From Flavobacteriaceae bacterium CG_4_10_14_3_um_filter_33_47 (GTDB lineage: Bacteria > Bacteroidota > Bacteroidia > Flavobacteriales > Flavobacteriaceae): a DNA stretch of 56,851 bases. Position numbers and translations under genes: made by a program. The stretch is from positions 1 through 56,851 of the forward strand of contig PFKE01000081.1 of the NCBI GenBank assembly GCA_002784145.1, given 5' to 3'. The notes below the pieces were generated by a model. It made no database searches. It worked only from the letters and a program-made list of their open reading frames with translations, and was not told the origin of the DNA. This document shows, in pieces, positions 28,127-35,713 of this stretch. Each line of letters begins with the position of its first letter. Positions within the stretch are counted from its first letter, which is position 1.

Positions 28127-28134
28127 CAAAGGTA
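28127..28134 (-). promoter_or_regulatory. -7 box of typA
   Basis: Plus-strand CAAAGGTA reads TACCTTTG on the minus strand, a perfect TAnnTTTG. The predicted start lies about 15 nt before the typA ATG. No good -33 TTG is seen. Confidence 0.5.
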
Positions 28135-28225
28135 CGTTATATTTTGTAATTAAGTTAATTATATGTTATAATAAAAAAATGGCATACTAAGCGGTTTGCA
28201 AATACGTTTTTTAATTAAAATCATA

Positions 28226-28588
28226 ATGCTAAAATTCATCACTCAATATACAAAATTTGTTCCTTACTTTTATTTTATAAGTATTGTAGCTTATTGGTTT
28301 ACAGATATTAACAAAACCGAAGGCATTACAGCATATCCCATTTTATTATTGGGAATTCCGTTTTTATGGCAAATAATTAAACCCAATAAAAGCTTGAATT
28401 TTATTCTTGGAATAACCTTTGTTTGTGTCTCGTCTTATTTAATTTTAGCCTATCTTTTTAGTATTCTTAACATGATCACGTTGTCAACATCTATTAAAGT
28501 GTTTTTGGTATATGGCGGTATTTTTATTTTATTAAATTTTGTAATGGCATTATGGATTATAAGAAATAGTATTCACAGAACCTTTTAA
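28226..28588 (+). CDS. Small membrane protein of unknown function (four helices)
   Basis: A 120-residue hydrophobic protein, not recognised. Four transmembrane stretches are visible: FVPYFYFISIVAYWF, ITAYPILLLGIPFLWQII, FILGITFVCVSSYLILAYLF and VFLVYGGIFILLNFVMALWI. ATG 28226 is preferred to 28196, because the extra ten residues add a basic extension close to the typA promoter region. It lies 32 bp ahead of the kdsA start and on the same strand, but kdsA has its own -7 box. Confidence 0.65.
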   Translation: MLKFITQYTKFVPYFYFISIVAYWFTDINKTEGITAYPILLLGIPFLWQIIKPNKSLNFILGITFVCVSSYLILAYLFSILNMITLSTSIKVFLVYGGIFILLNFVMALWIIRNSIHRTF

Positions 28589-28593
28589 ATGTG

Positions 28594-28601
28594 TAACTTT
28601 G
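28594..28601 (+). promoter_or_regulatory. -7 box of kdsA
   Basis: TAACTTTG matches TAnnTTTG exactly and lies 19 bp before ATG 28621. This supports ATG 28621 over the track's TTG at 28612, which would fall almost at the transcription start. Confidence 0.55.
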
Positions 28602-28620
28602 CATTTTTAAATTGAAAGAT

Positions 28621-29439
28621 ATGACGCTTTACGATGTCCCTAAACTAAAATACACTAGCTCAAATAATTTTTTCCTTTTGTGTGGTCCATGTGCTATTGA
28701 AGGCGAAGACATGGCTTTAAGAATTGCTGAGAAAGTAGTAAAAATTACCGATTCTCTTCAAATTCCTTACATCTTTAAAGGCAGTTTTAAAAAAGCTAAC
28801 CGAAGCAGAATTGATAGTTTTACTGGTATTGGTGATGAAAAAGCATTAAAAATTTTAAAAAAAGTTTCTGATACTTTTAATATTCCAACAGTAACTGATA
28901 TTCATGAAATATCTGATGCTGAGTTGGCTGCTCAATATGTTGATGTCTTGCAAATCCCAGCATTTTTAGTACGTCAAACAGATTTGGTTGTAGCTGCTGC
29001 CAAAACAGGCAAAGTGGTTAATCTTAAAAAAGGACAATTTATGAGTCCTGAAAGCATGAAGCATGCAGTACAGAAGGTTAAAGATGCAGGAAACGATAAA
29101 GCTTGGATAACCGACAGAGGCACCATGTTTGGTTATCAAGATATGATTGTGGATTTTAGAGGCATTCCTACCATGCGCCAATATGCGCCAACTATTTTGG
29201 ATGTAACACATTCTTTACAACAACCTAATCAAAGTAGTGGCGTAACTGGTGGAAGACCGGAGATGATTGAAACCATTGCAAGAGCTGGCGTTGTAAATCT
29301 TGTAGACGGCCTTTTTATTGAAACCCATTTCAATCCTGAAAATGCCAAAAGTGATGGTGCGAATATGTTGCACTTAGATTATTTAGAAAAACTTTTAACC
29401 AATTTAGTAACCATTAGAAAAACTGTAAACACCATTTAA
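28621..29439 (+). CDS. kdsA: 3-deoxy-8-phosphooctulonate (KDO-8-phosphate) synthase
   Basis: Condenses phosphoenolpyruvate with arabinose 5-phosphate to KDO 8-phosphate, the first committed step to the Kdo of the LPS inner core. The 272-residue length is standard. FLLCGPCAIEGED, YIFKGSFKKANRS, VTDIHE, QIPAFLVRQTDL, WITDRGTMFGYQD and VTHSLQQPN are all family landmarks. The track's TTG start adds three residues; the ATG 28621 fits the -7 box upstream. It is a cytoplasmic TIM-barrel enzyme; the Cys in LLCGPC may or may not be a metal ligand. Confidence 0.96.
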   Translation: MTLYDVPKLKYTSSNNFFLLCGPCAIEGEDMALRIAEKVVKITDSLQIPYIFKGSFKKANRSRIDSFTGIGDEKALKILKKVSDTFNIPTVTDIHEISDAELAAQYVDVLQIPAFLVRQTDLVVAAAKTGKVVNLKKGQFMSPESMKHAVQKVKDAGNDKAWITDRGTMFGYQDMIVDFRGIPTMRQYAPTILDVTHSLQQPNQSSGVTGGRPEMIETIARAGVVNLVDGLFIETHFNPENAKSDGANMLHLDYLEKLLTNLVTIRKTVNTI

Positions 29440-29452
29440 TCTACTCATTAAA

Positions 29453-30316
29453 ATGAAATTATCCTCTTTATTAATAGCACTATTTACCATTGTTTTTTGC
29501 ACATTGCCTTTTTCGGGGTTTTCACAAGATTCCATTTCAAAAAAATATACCTCAACCAAAAAAGGGAAATTTTTTATTAGTTGGGGAGGCAATAGAGAAA
29601 CGTATTCAAAATCAGATATCACTTTCAAAGGAGACAACTACAATTTTACCATTAAAGATGCCTCTGCTAGAGACAAACCAAAAGGATGGCATATTGATTA
29701 TTTAAATCCTACAAGAATAACCATTCCACAAACCAATGTAAAAATGGGATATTTCATTTCAGACCACTATGCAATATCCTTTGGTGTTGATCATATGAAA
29801 TATGTGATGAATCGCAATAAAGATAGAATTATTGATGGATTTATTAATTTACCTAGCGAAGAAGCAGGATCTGTTTACAATGGTACTTACAACAATGAAT
29901 TATTTAATGTTTCTGAAGATTTCCTAAAGTTTGAACATACCAATGGCTTAAATTTTGCCTATCTGGAATTTGCAAGGTTTGATGATATTTCATCCATATT
30001 TAATTTACCAAATACCGATAAATTTCAAGTAAACCTTACTGAAGGTCTAGGTGGCGGTATTTTGTACCCAAAAACAAATACTACCTTATTACAAAAAGAC
30101 AGATATGATGAATTTCATTTAGCTGGTTATGGTGTTTCTATTAATGCTGGGTTAAATTTTACTTTTTTTAAACATTTTTTTATTGAAGGAGATTTAAAAG
30201 GTGGATACATTGATATGCCAGACATAAGAACCACCAGCAATTCTTCAGAAAGTGCGTCTCAACATTTCTTTTATTTACAGCGAATAATTTCTTTTGGTGG
30301 TATTTTCAGAATTTAA
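29453..30316 (+). CDS. Secreted outer-membrane beta-barrel-like protein, unknown function
   Basis: A 287-residue protein with a signal peptide (LIALFTIVFCTLPFSGFSQ). The body has alternating aromatic/hydrophobic strands such as FAYLEFARF, INAGLNFTFFKHFFIEGDLKGG and FFYLQRIISFGGIFRI, ending in an aromatic-hydrophobic strand, so a small outer-membrane barrel is likely. I do not recognise a named family. It starts 13 bp after kdsA and is probably cotranscribed, which would place it in an envelope context. It overlaps the convergent DUF1801 gene by 4 bp. Confidence 0.75.
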   Translation: MKLSSLLIALFTIVFCTLPFSGFSQDSISKKYTSTKKGKFFISWGGNRETYSKSDITFKGDNYNFTIKDASARDKPKGWHIDYLNPTRITIPQTNVKMGYFISDHYAISFGVDHMKYVMNRNKDRIIDGFINLPSEEAGSVYNGTYNNELFNVSEDFLKFEHTNGLNFAYLEFARFDDISSIFNLPNTDKFQVNLTEGLGGGILYPKTNTTLLQKDRYDEFHLAGYGVSINAGLNFTFFKHFFIEGDLKGGYIDMPDIRTTSNSSESASQHFFYLQRIISFGGIFRI

Positions 30317-30696
30317 GCAATATTAGCCCATACCTTTTTACTTTTACTCAATAATCGAGAAGCTTCAAGCAAAAGTTCAATAAAATGGTTATGGTCTAAA
30401 TCTTCTATGTTTTTTAGTTGAATGGACCGGACTTGCTTGCGTTTATTGTCGTTCTTTAAAATTGGAAATTGCTTTTCTAATAAAATACCTTGAACAAAAG
30501 CGACATCCACATAATTCTTTCCTTTTAAAACATTTAAATACAGCATGGGCTTTTTATCCATGTTGTAAAAAGGAATTTTATAACTATATCGTTCCTCTAC
30601 TTGTGGCAAGGTAATTAAAATAATACTCTTTACACAAAGCATTATGGATTGATAGGGCTCTTTTTGATTGAGAAAATAATCATCAACAGGTCTCAT
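30313..30696 (-). CDS. DUF1801 domain-containing protein
   Basis: A 127-residue cytoplasmic protein of the DUF1801/YdhG-like fold. Landmarks are the early helix (QKEPYQSIMLCVKSIILI), ERYSYKIPFYNMDKKPMLYLNV and the segment ILKNDNKRKQVRSIQLKNIED. The fold is small alpha/beta; the biochemical role is unknown. It stands alone on the minus strand between two plus-strand operons, and its upstream gap also carries the operator/promoter of the next operon. Confidence 0.75.
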   Translation of the reverse strand: MRPVDDYFLNQKEPYQSIMLCVKSIILITLPQVEERYSYKIPFYNMDKKPMLYLNVLKGKNYVDVAFVQGILLEKQFPILKNDNKRKQVRSIQLKNIEDLDHNHFIELLLEASRLLSKSKKVWANIA

Positions 30697-30763
30697 TAAT
30701 TCAAATTAAAAATATTTTCAAACTTAATAAAAATTTATGGTGAAACATTGGAAATAATTTATT

Positions 30764-30782
30764 TACTTTGCTATTCAAAGTA
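30764..30782 (+). promoter_or_regulatory. Dyad operator 1 (TACTTTG-N5-CAAAGTA), upstream of membrane/HTH operon
   Basis: A perfect 7-bp inverted repeat with a 5-nt spacer (CTATT), followed at once by CTTTAAATTATG with the start codon. Flanks ATT before and CTTTAAATTA after are shared with the copy at 32033-32051. The spacing fits a homodimeric winged-helix regulator, and one is encoded in the operon. The left half also resembles a -7 box, so binding would block transcription initiation (inference). Confidence 0.7.
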
Positions 30783-30791
30783 CTTTAAATT

Positions 30792-31415
30792 ATGAATAAC
30801 AAAGATTATTTAAAAGACATTAGCGACATTAAAAATTTAATGAATAGATCCTCTCGATTTATTTCATTAAGTGGATTATCAGGGATATTAGCTGGTGTTT
30901 ATGCACTCATTGGAGCGTATTTAGCGAATGGCATCATAACTAAAATCCAAATGGAAACTCATCCGATCAAAAGATTTCTGATTGGTTACGATTCTATTGG
31001 AACCTTATTAATTATTGCCTTTACTGTAATTGTATTATCTGTTTTAACAGCTATATACTTAACTTACAGAAAAACTAAAAAACAACATGAGAATATTTGG
31101 GATATATCATCTAAACGACTCATTATAAATTTTTTAATTCCATTATTGACTGGTGGTATATTTTGTATTGTACTTATTGATAAAGAATATTTTGACCTTA
31201 TAGCCTCTTCAACACTTATTTTCTATGGTTTGTCCTTGATAAATGCTTCAAAATATAGTATTGGAGATATTCAATATCTGGGTTTTATTGAAGTAGTTTT
31301 AGGACTTATATGCGCCATGTTTCCTGGTTATGGATTTTGGCTTTGGGTGATTGGTTTTGGAATTATGCATATTATCTATGGTACTTATATGCATTTTAAA
31401 TATGACAAGCAATAA
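30792..31415 (+). CDS. Membrane protein of unknown function, first gene of HTH/creD module
   Basis: A 207-residue protein with about six hydrophobic segments (LSGILAGVYALIGAYLANG, LLIIAFTVIVLSVLTAIYLTY, IINFLIPLLTGGIFCIVLI and others). The N-terminal 20 residues are polar and cytoplasmic-like. The family is not recognised. It lies 10 bp after operator 1, 11 bp before a second small membrane protein and in the same run as a winged-helix regulator, so it is probably controlled by that regulator. Confidence 0.7.
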   Translation: MNNKDYLKDISDIKNLMNRSSRFISLSGLSGILAGVYALIGAYLANGIITKIQMETHPIKRFLIGYDSIGTLLIIAFTVIVLSVLTAIYLTYRKTKKQHENIWDISSKRLIINFLIPLLTGGIFCIVLIDKEYFDLIASSTLIFYGLSLINASKYSIGDIQYLGFIEVVLGLICAMFPGYGFWLWVIGFGIMHIIYGTYMHFKYDKQ

Positions 31416-31426
31416 CATAAATTATT

Positions 31427-31717
31427 ATGATAACACAAAATAAACGATGGATAGGTATCTTAGGTTCTGCAACACTTATTCTACTCGTCCCATTAATTGC
31501 TATGCAGTTTACCAATGAAGTGAAGTGGGAATTATCAGATTTTATAATAGCAGGCATTCTATTATTTGGAACAGGTTTAATGCTAGAGATGTTTATGAGG
31601 AAAATAAAAAACAAAAAAAACCGAATAGCCCTAATTGTAATACTTGTAGCTTTACTTATATTAACTTGGATTGAACTTGCCGTTGGCATTTTTGGATCTC
31701 CTATAGCCGGAAGCTAA
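31427..31717 (+). CDS. Small three-helix membrane protein of HTH/creD module
   Basis: A 96-residue protein with three hydrophobic segments (GILGSATLILLVPLIAMQF, FIIAGILLFGTGLMLEMFM, IALIVILVALLILTWIEL) separated by a basic loop (RKIKNKKNR). No named family is recognised. It is placed between the larger membrane protein and the regulator with 11-bp and 7-bp gaps, so it must be cotranscribed. Confidence 0.7.
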   Translation: MITQNKRWIGILGSATLILLVPLIAMQFTNEVKWELSDFIIAGILLFGTGLMLEMFMRKIKNKKNRIALIVILVALLILTWIELAVGIFGSPIAGS

Positions 31718-31724
31718 GAAATTA

Positions 31725-32018
31725 ATGAGCATTATTAACAACATAAATAAAGTATTTGACCACAGAATCAGACTGGGTATCATGTCCGTTTTGATGGTGA
31801 ATGAATATGCCGATTTCAAAATGTTAAAAGACCTTCTAAAAGTTACCGATGGTAATTTAGCAAGCCATACCAAAGCCTTAGAATGCGCCAATTACATTAA
31901 AATACAAAAACAATTTATAGGCAGAAAACCAAACACAAGATACAGCACAACAAAACTGGGCGAATTAGAATTTAAAAAACATATCGACGCTCTTGAAAAA
32001 TTAATTAATACACAATAA
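31725..32018 (+). CDS. Winged helix-turn-helix transcriptional regulator (HTH_34-like)
   Basis: A 97-residue stand-alone winged-helix protein. The helix-turn-helix is FDHRIRLGIMSVLMVNEYAD followed by the recognition region LKVTDGNLASHTKALE; the wing is IGRKPNTRYSTTKLGE. This fits the small MarR/ArsR-like regulators of Pfam HTH_34 type that bind DNA as dimers. It has no ligand domain. It is the third gene of its operon; the dyad TACTTTG-N5-CAAAGTA in front of both this operon and creD is its probable operator, which would make it autoregulatory (inference). Confidence 0.88.
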   Translation: MSIINNINKVFDHRIRLGIMSVLMVNEYADFKMLKDLLKVTDGNLASHTKALECANYIKIQKQFIGRKPNTRYSTTKLGELEFKKHIDALEKLINTQ

Positions 32019-32032
32019 TTTTTTTATTCATT

Positions 32033-32051
32033 TACTTTGCATTACAAAGTA
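32033..32051 (+). promoter_or_regulatory. Dyad operator 2 (TACTTTG-N5-CAAAGTA), upstream of creD
   Basis: The same perfect 7-bp inverted repeat as operator 1, spacer CATTA, with the same flanks (ATT before, CTTTAAATTA after). AAAGTACTTT inside it is also a perfect 10-bp palindrome. It lies 18 bp before the creD start. Confidence 0.7.
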
Positions 32052-32069
32052 CTTTAAATTAAATAAATC

Positions 32070-33434
32070 ATGGAAAGCAAACACACACTTCAACAAAACA
32101 AATTTGGTAATTGGCTAAAAACATCCATTACCGCAAGAATGCTTATGGTAGGATTTTTAATTTTAATTTTATTAATTCCATTAACATTCATTGAAAGCTT
32201 GATTTTAGAACGCTCTTTTCGCCAAAAAGATGTGGTAAACGAAATCAATCAAAAATGGGGAAATAACGTTTTGATTTATGGGCCCATTCTTAAATTACCC
32301 TATAAAACATACAACGAAATTTCCATCTTTAATGATAAAACTAAAATCTACAGAAAGGAAATTGAGACGACCATAAATTATGCCTATCTATTTCCCGAAG
32401 TACTTGATGCCAAATCAACGGCTGAATCAAAAACCTTGCATCGAGGTAATTTTGAATCGGCAGTATTTACAACCAAAATGAATTTTTCAGGCAACTACAT
32501 TGTTACTGATTTATCTTCAAAAGACATTAAAAATGAAGATATTGTCTGGAATAAAGCGTCCATAATTGTCAACACATCAAACTTAAAAGGCATCAAAAAT
32601 GAAATGCGAATGATGTTGAATGAAAACACCTATAATTTTGAAACCAATTTTAATGAATCATTAAGCCATTTGGACGAATTAGAATCGAGTTTTATTAATG
32701 AAAAGGATCTTCCAATAACCAACTCCGTAAATTTCAAGTTTGATATGACCTTCAATGGCAGCCAACAAATTGAGTTGATTCCTATTGGAAAAACCACGAC
32801 CATGAAGATGGAATCAAACTGGGTAGACCCAAGTTTTATAGGGAATTATTTGCCAAACGATGAAACAAAAGTCATTAGTGCTGATGGTTTTAAAGCAGAC
32901 TGGAAAGTACTGCACATCAACCGGGCATTTTCACAACAATATTTAAACAAAATTCCAAATTTGGACGAATTTGCTTTTGGCACAAAATTTATGGTGATGG
33001 TTGATGAGTATCAAAAAAGTGAACGCTCTGCCAAATATGGCTTTCTGGTCATTGCTTTGACATTTTTAGTGTTCTTTTTAATACAAACCTTGAGCAAAAT
33101 TCATATTCACCCGTTTCAATATTTGATGATTGGATTGGCACTTACTATGTTTTACACTCTTTTGGTCTCCATTTCTGAACATAGCAATTTCTTGAAAGCC
33201 TATTTAATTGCAGGTATTTCGGTGATTGTTCTCATCAGCTTATATTCAAAATCAATCCTCAAAACGTTTAAGTTTCCCCTATTTATTGGCATATCCTTAA
33301 CGGCCCTTTACGCCTTTATTTATATTATTATTCAATTGGAAAATTATGCGCTTTTAGTTGGTAGTATAGGCTTGTTCTTAATTTTAGCTGCTGTGATGTT
33401 TGTTTCTAGAAAAATCGATTGGAACAACGGTTAG
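32070..33434 (+). CDS. creD: CreD family inner-membrane protein
   Basis: A 454-residue protein of the CreD family (inner-membrane protein tied to envelope integrity and beta-lactam response in proteobacteria). Layout: one N-terminal helix (MLMVGFLILILLIPLTFIESLI), a periplasmic domain (about 55-310, with VNSVNFKFDMTFNGSQQIELIPIGK-like text) and five C-terminal helices. LERSFRQKDVVNEINQKWG and FIGNYLPNDE match the family pattern. In E. coli creD is controlled by CreBC; no two-component system is present here, and the winged-helix regulator upstream with the shared dyad seems to replace it. A terminator follows. Confidence 0.9.
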   Translation: MESKHTLQQNKFGNWLKTSITARMLMVGFLILILLIPLTFIESLILERSFRQKDVVNEINQKWGNNVLIYGPILKLPYKTYNEISIFNDKTKIYRKEIETTINYAYLFPEVLDAKSTAESKTLHRGNFESAVFTTKMNFSGNYIVTDLSSKDIKNEDIVWNKASIIVNTSNLKGIKNEMRMMLNENTYNFETNFNESLSHLDELESSFINEKDLPITNSVNFKFDMTFNGSQQIELIPIGKTTTMKMESNWVDPSFIGNYLPNDETKVISADGFKADWKVLHINRAFSQQYLNKIPNLDEFAFGTKFMVMVDEYQKSERSAKYGFLVIALTFLVFFLIQTLSKIHIHPFQYLMIGLALTMFYTLLVSISEHSNFLKAYLIAGISVIVLISLYSKSILKTFKFPLFIGISLTALYAFIYIIIQLENYALLVGSIGLFLILAAVMFVSRKIDWNNG

Positions 33435-33457
33435 TTTTATTGGCTAATTACTTATAA

Positions 33458-33492
33458 GTGTTTCCCTGAATTGCTTCGGGGAAATGCTTTTT
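33458..33492 (+). terminator. Terminator of creD
   Basis: GTGTTTCCC and GGGGAAATGC form a stem with a few wobbles, with an inner GAA/TTC extension around a TTGC loop, followed by TTTTT. It starts 24 bp after the creD stop. Confidence 0.75.
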
Positions 33493-33530
33493 CTAAAATC
33501 ATTTAAAAATAAAGAATCCTTGATTTTTTA

Positions 33531-33582
33531 TTTTGCTACTAGCTTTATTCAAAAAATAAAATTAAAAAAGCTAGCAATTTTA
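33531..33582. repeat. Inverted repeat between creD and the saccharopine-dehydrogenase-like gene
   Basis: TTGCTA-ct-AGCTTT pairs with AAAGCTAGCAA across about 20 nt of A/T-only spacer. It lies just beyond the stop of the minus-strand gene, so it may be its terminator, although the T tract is not clean. Confidence 0.4.
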
Positions 33583-33601
33583 GGAAAGAAACAAAATTAA
33601 T

Positions 33602-34816
33602 TTATTCCAATCCATCAACATAATCTTGCAAATAAGCAAACCGTGAGGTCAATTGTCCATTTTCGGTAATCTTTGCACGCGCCAAAACACCATCTTTATC
33701 ATTATTAAAAAATGCTGGCATAACGTGTTGCAAAAACTGATTACCAAAACCTTCACTGGCATCCTTTGGAAGTTCACATGGCAAATTATCAACAGACATT
33801 ACTGCAATGGCGCTTTCGTTTTTATAACCTGTCTCTGCTTCGGTTTGTGGGTCGTAACCATAAAATGGCTCTTCTATGGTTGACGTTCTTAAGGTAGTAG
33901 GAATAGGCCCATTATTAACATCACAACTTATATCTGCAATTACTTTAATTTTAAAATCAGAGGATTTTACAGCTTCCTTCGTAAAAAATTCAGGAGCTCC
34001 ATTGCCATAAAAATGCCCAGCAATATAATAGTTGGTCACCTTAGCAAATCGCATAAAATTTGATTCATAATCCTGCGGATTATTAAAAAAATCAAACATA
34101 TCAATAACCTTTCCATCTTTTCGTTTATTATAATCTAATACATCAATTTTACAATAAACGGGTTCATTAAAAGTTTGATTTAAATAGTCATCTACTGAAA
34201 CCTTTTTTATAGGCACAGCATCCAGAATTTCTTGAGATCCATTGGCAACTTTACCACTTCCTGTAAGAAGTATTTTGATGTTAGGAAAGGTAAGGTTTTG
34301 TAATTGATTGATTAAAGCCTTTTGGTCATGTATGGCTTCGGCTTTTGGTAAATTCCATACATTATATTTTAATCCCCATGCTCTAAAGCCATTATAAGTT
34401 CCCACTATGCCAGCATAACGTCCAAAACCAATTAAACGAAATCCTTTTTCATTCACAATGGTTTCGTGGTCGTACAATACAATATTCTTTTCTAGAACAG
34501 CCTTTAGAAGCTTTCTGTTATAAGGTTGCTTTTTGATGGTATGAGAAAAGAAAAAATATGCTTTATTAGGAATTAAATTTTCAATGGGTACTTCTTTTAC
34601 GCCAATAAACACATCACAATCACTTACGTTATGGGTTACTTTAAATCCTGCTTTGGTGTAATCTTTATTAGAGAACACTCTAATATCACTTGATTCAATT
34701 TTAAATATTGCATCTGGAAATTGTTTTTGTGCTTGAATTAATTTTGATGGCGTTAACACAACACGTCTGTCTGCTGGCGTTTTTCGTTCTTTTATGATTG
34801 TAAATTTGATGCCCAT
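33602..34816 (-). CDS. Saccharopine dehydrogenase / alanine-dehydrogenase-like NAD(P)-dependent oxidoreductase
   Basis: A 404-residue enzyme of the lysine-forming saccharopine dehydrogenase/alanine dehydrogenase fold. The N-terminal catalytic domain starts KFTIIKERKTPADRRVVLTP; the Rossmann loop is ILLTGSGKVANGSQEIL (about residue 170); VIADISCDVNGPIPTTL-like text is typical of LYS1-type enzymes. It would oxidise saccharopine to lysine or a related substrate with NAD. The track start at 34903 gives 29 extra residues without a signal; ATG 34816 matches family N-termini. No lysine-pathway genes adjoin it, and the true substrate in Bacteroidota is uncertain. Confidence 0.85.
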   Translation of the reverse strand: MGIKFTIIKERKTPADRRVVLTPSKLIQAQKQFPDAIFKIESSDIRVFSNKDYTKAGFKVTHNVSDCDVFIGVKEVPIENLIPNKAYFFFSHTIKKQPYNRKLLKAVLEKNIVLYDHETIVNEKGFRLIGFGRYAGIVGTYNGFRAWGLKYNVWNLPKAEAIHDQKALINQLQNLTFPNIKILLTGSGKVANGSQEILDAVPIKKVSVDDYLNQTFNEPVYCKIDVLDYNKRKDGKVIDMFDFFNNPQDYESNFMRFAKVTNYYIAGHFYGNGAPEFFTKEAVKSSDFKIKVIADISCDVNNGPIPTTLRTSTIEEPFYGYDPQTEAETGYKNESAIAVMSVDNLPCELPKDASEGFGNQFLQHVMPAFFNNDKDGVLARAKITENGQLTSRFAYLQDYVDGLE

Positions 34817-34887
34817 ATGGTAATTGATTATTTTAATAACATGCCAAGTTATTAATTGGTATAAATTTTGTGCTAATGTAAAAGGTT

Positions 34888-34920
34888 TTGAATGGTTATA
34901 CAAACTTTTTGATACCTTTG
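34888..34920 (+). promoter_or_regulatory. Promoter of the structured RNA upstream of ssrA
   Basis: TTG (34888-34890), 22-nt spacer, TACCTTTG (34913-34920): a full match to TTG-N17-23-TAnnTTTG. The predicted start, about 7 nt after the box, falls exactly at the first paired base of the RNA candidate. Confidence 0.65.
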
Positions 34921-34925
34921 CAACC

Positions 34926-35029
34926 CGCGTTAAGGATTAAAGCGGCATCCTTTTTTGCAAATAGAAGCAAAAAAGATATAGCGGAAAGCCTGACGCACTT
35001 TTGCCATTAAAACAAAAGTGGGTAACGCG
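34926..35029 (+). ncRNA. Candidate structured RNA between a strong promoter and ssrA
   Basis: About 104 nt with strong pairing. An outer stem is CGCGTTA/TAACGCG. Inside, CTTTTTTGC/GCAAAAAAG (8-nt loop) and CACTTTTG/CAAAAGTG form two hairpins. GCGTTA-a-GG can instead pair with CCTGACGC, which would make a long rod with an internal bubble (ATTAAAGCGGC against ATAGCGGAAAG) as in 6S RNA. The wording GGATTnAAGCGGCATCC ... ATATAGCGGAAAGCC is one I believe recurs in Flavobacteriia. It may be the 6S-Flavo class or another known motif; this was not searched. It may also be cotranscribed with ssrA. Confidence 0.5.
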
Positions 35030-35061
35030 ATGATAAAAATTATTTTTCAATTAATGAGTAT

Positions 35062-35451
35062 GGGGTCGACTGGTTTTGACAGCGAGATTAATTGAATGGT
35101 AAGCACGCCGTGTAATGACTTTGAAACACGTAAAAGGCTAGGTCAAAATTTAAACGGCGAGAATAACTACGCTTTAGCTGCTTAATCTGAATCGAGTAAG
35201 ATAAGCCTCGGCACACAAGGTGTGCAAGCTAAATGTCTCTAGAAAGCCTTGGTTAGCGGCGGTCTGTATAGAGGCATCGTAAAAGTTAACATAGATAGGG
35301 TAGTGCTTTGATGCCCTTTTGAAACTAAAAAAGATAAGTTGTGAGTAGAGTGTTTTTAATCAGCTTACAATCGAAAACCATGAAAAAACTAAACGTGTAG
35401 AAAGCCTTTTTGTTACTTGTTTGGACGAGAGTTCGATTCTCTCCGGCTCCA
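35062..35451 (+). ncRNA. ssrA: Transfer-messenger RNA (tmRNA)
   Basis: Rescues stalled ribosomes by trans-translation. The 5' end GGGGTCGAC pairs with the 3' CGGCTCC to form the acceptor stem; GTTCGATTCTC is the T arm. The tag reading frame at 35156-35185 (GGC GAG AAT ... GCT GCT TAA) encodes GENNYALAA, the flavobacterial tag. About 390 nt in total. The CCA end is not encoded (ACTA follows), so it must be added after processing. A near-consensus -7 box (TATTTTTC) is about 15 nt before the 5' end. A strong terminator follows at 35454-35490. Confidence 0.96.
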
Positions 35452-35453
35452 CT

Positions 35454-35490
35454 AAAAACCCTTGTATAGCTATATTTTACAAGGGTTTTT
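35454..35490 (+). terminator. Terminator of ssrA
   Basis: AAAAACCCTTGTA and TACAAGGGTTTTT form a 13-bp inverted repeat with an 11-nt AT-rich loop and a T tract. It starts directly after the tmRNA 3' end. Confidence 0.9.
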
Positions 35491-35517
35491 CTTTTTAGTT
35501 GACTATTTAGTTGACAC

Positions 35518-35713
35518 CAAAACTTAACTGATAGAGACAAGGAATTTCTGTTAAGCTTTAACAAAGCAACTCCTAAATGGAACATTTATAATTTTGAAAA
35601 ATTCCCTAGCTGTCCAATGGAAATTGCAAAATCTTATTAAGATTAAGGCTAGCAATTTAGAAAAGTATAATACTCTTAATTTTTATTTGGAAGAAGTATT
35701 TAAGAAATCGTGA
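35518..35713 (+). pseudogene. Frameshifted C-terminal remnant of an AbiEii/AbiGii-type nucleotidyltransferase toxin
   Basis: Two adjacent frames read as one protein end. The first gives FLLSFNKATPKWNIYNFEKFPSC. The second, one base later at 35618, gives WKLQNLIKIKASNLEKYNTL and FYLEEVFKKS, then stop TGA at 35711. Together they resemble my memory of the C-terminus of AbiEii/AbiGii nucleotidyltransferase toxins (FLLSFKxGxPxW ... LPxxxWKLxNIxKLK ... HxxxLxxLE). Deleting one C in TGTCCAATGG would restore CQW in frame. No start codon or N-terminal part remains. It directly follows the ssrA terminator, a favoured integration position. The family call is from memory. Confidence 0.5.

Noticed and set aside
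35325-35585. 86-residue minus-strand ORF containing GAGENRTLVQTSNKKAF
   Set aside because: It runs antisense through the tmRNA 3' half and terminator. The GAGENRTLVQ text is the well-known spurious translation of tmRNA/tRNA-like ends.
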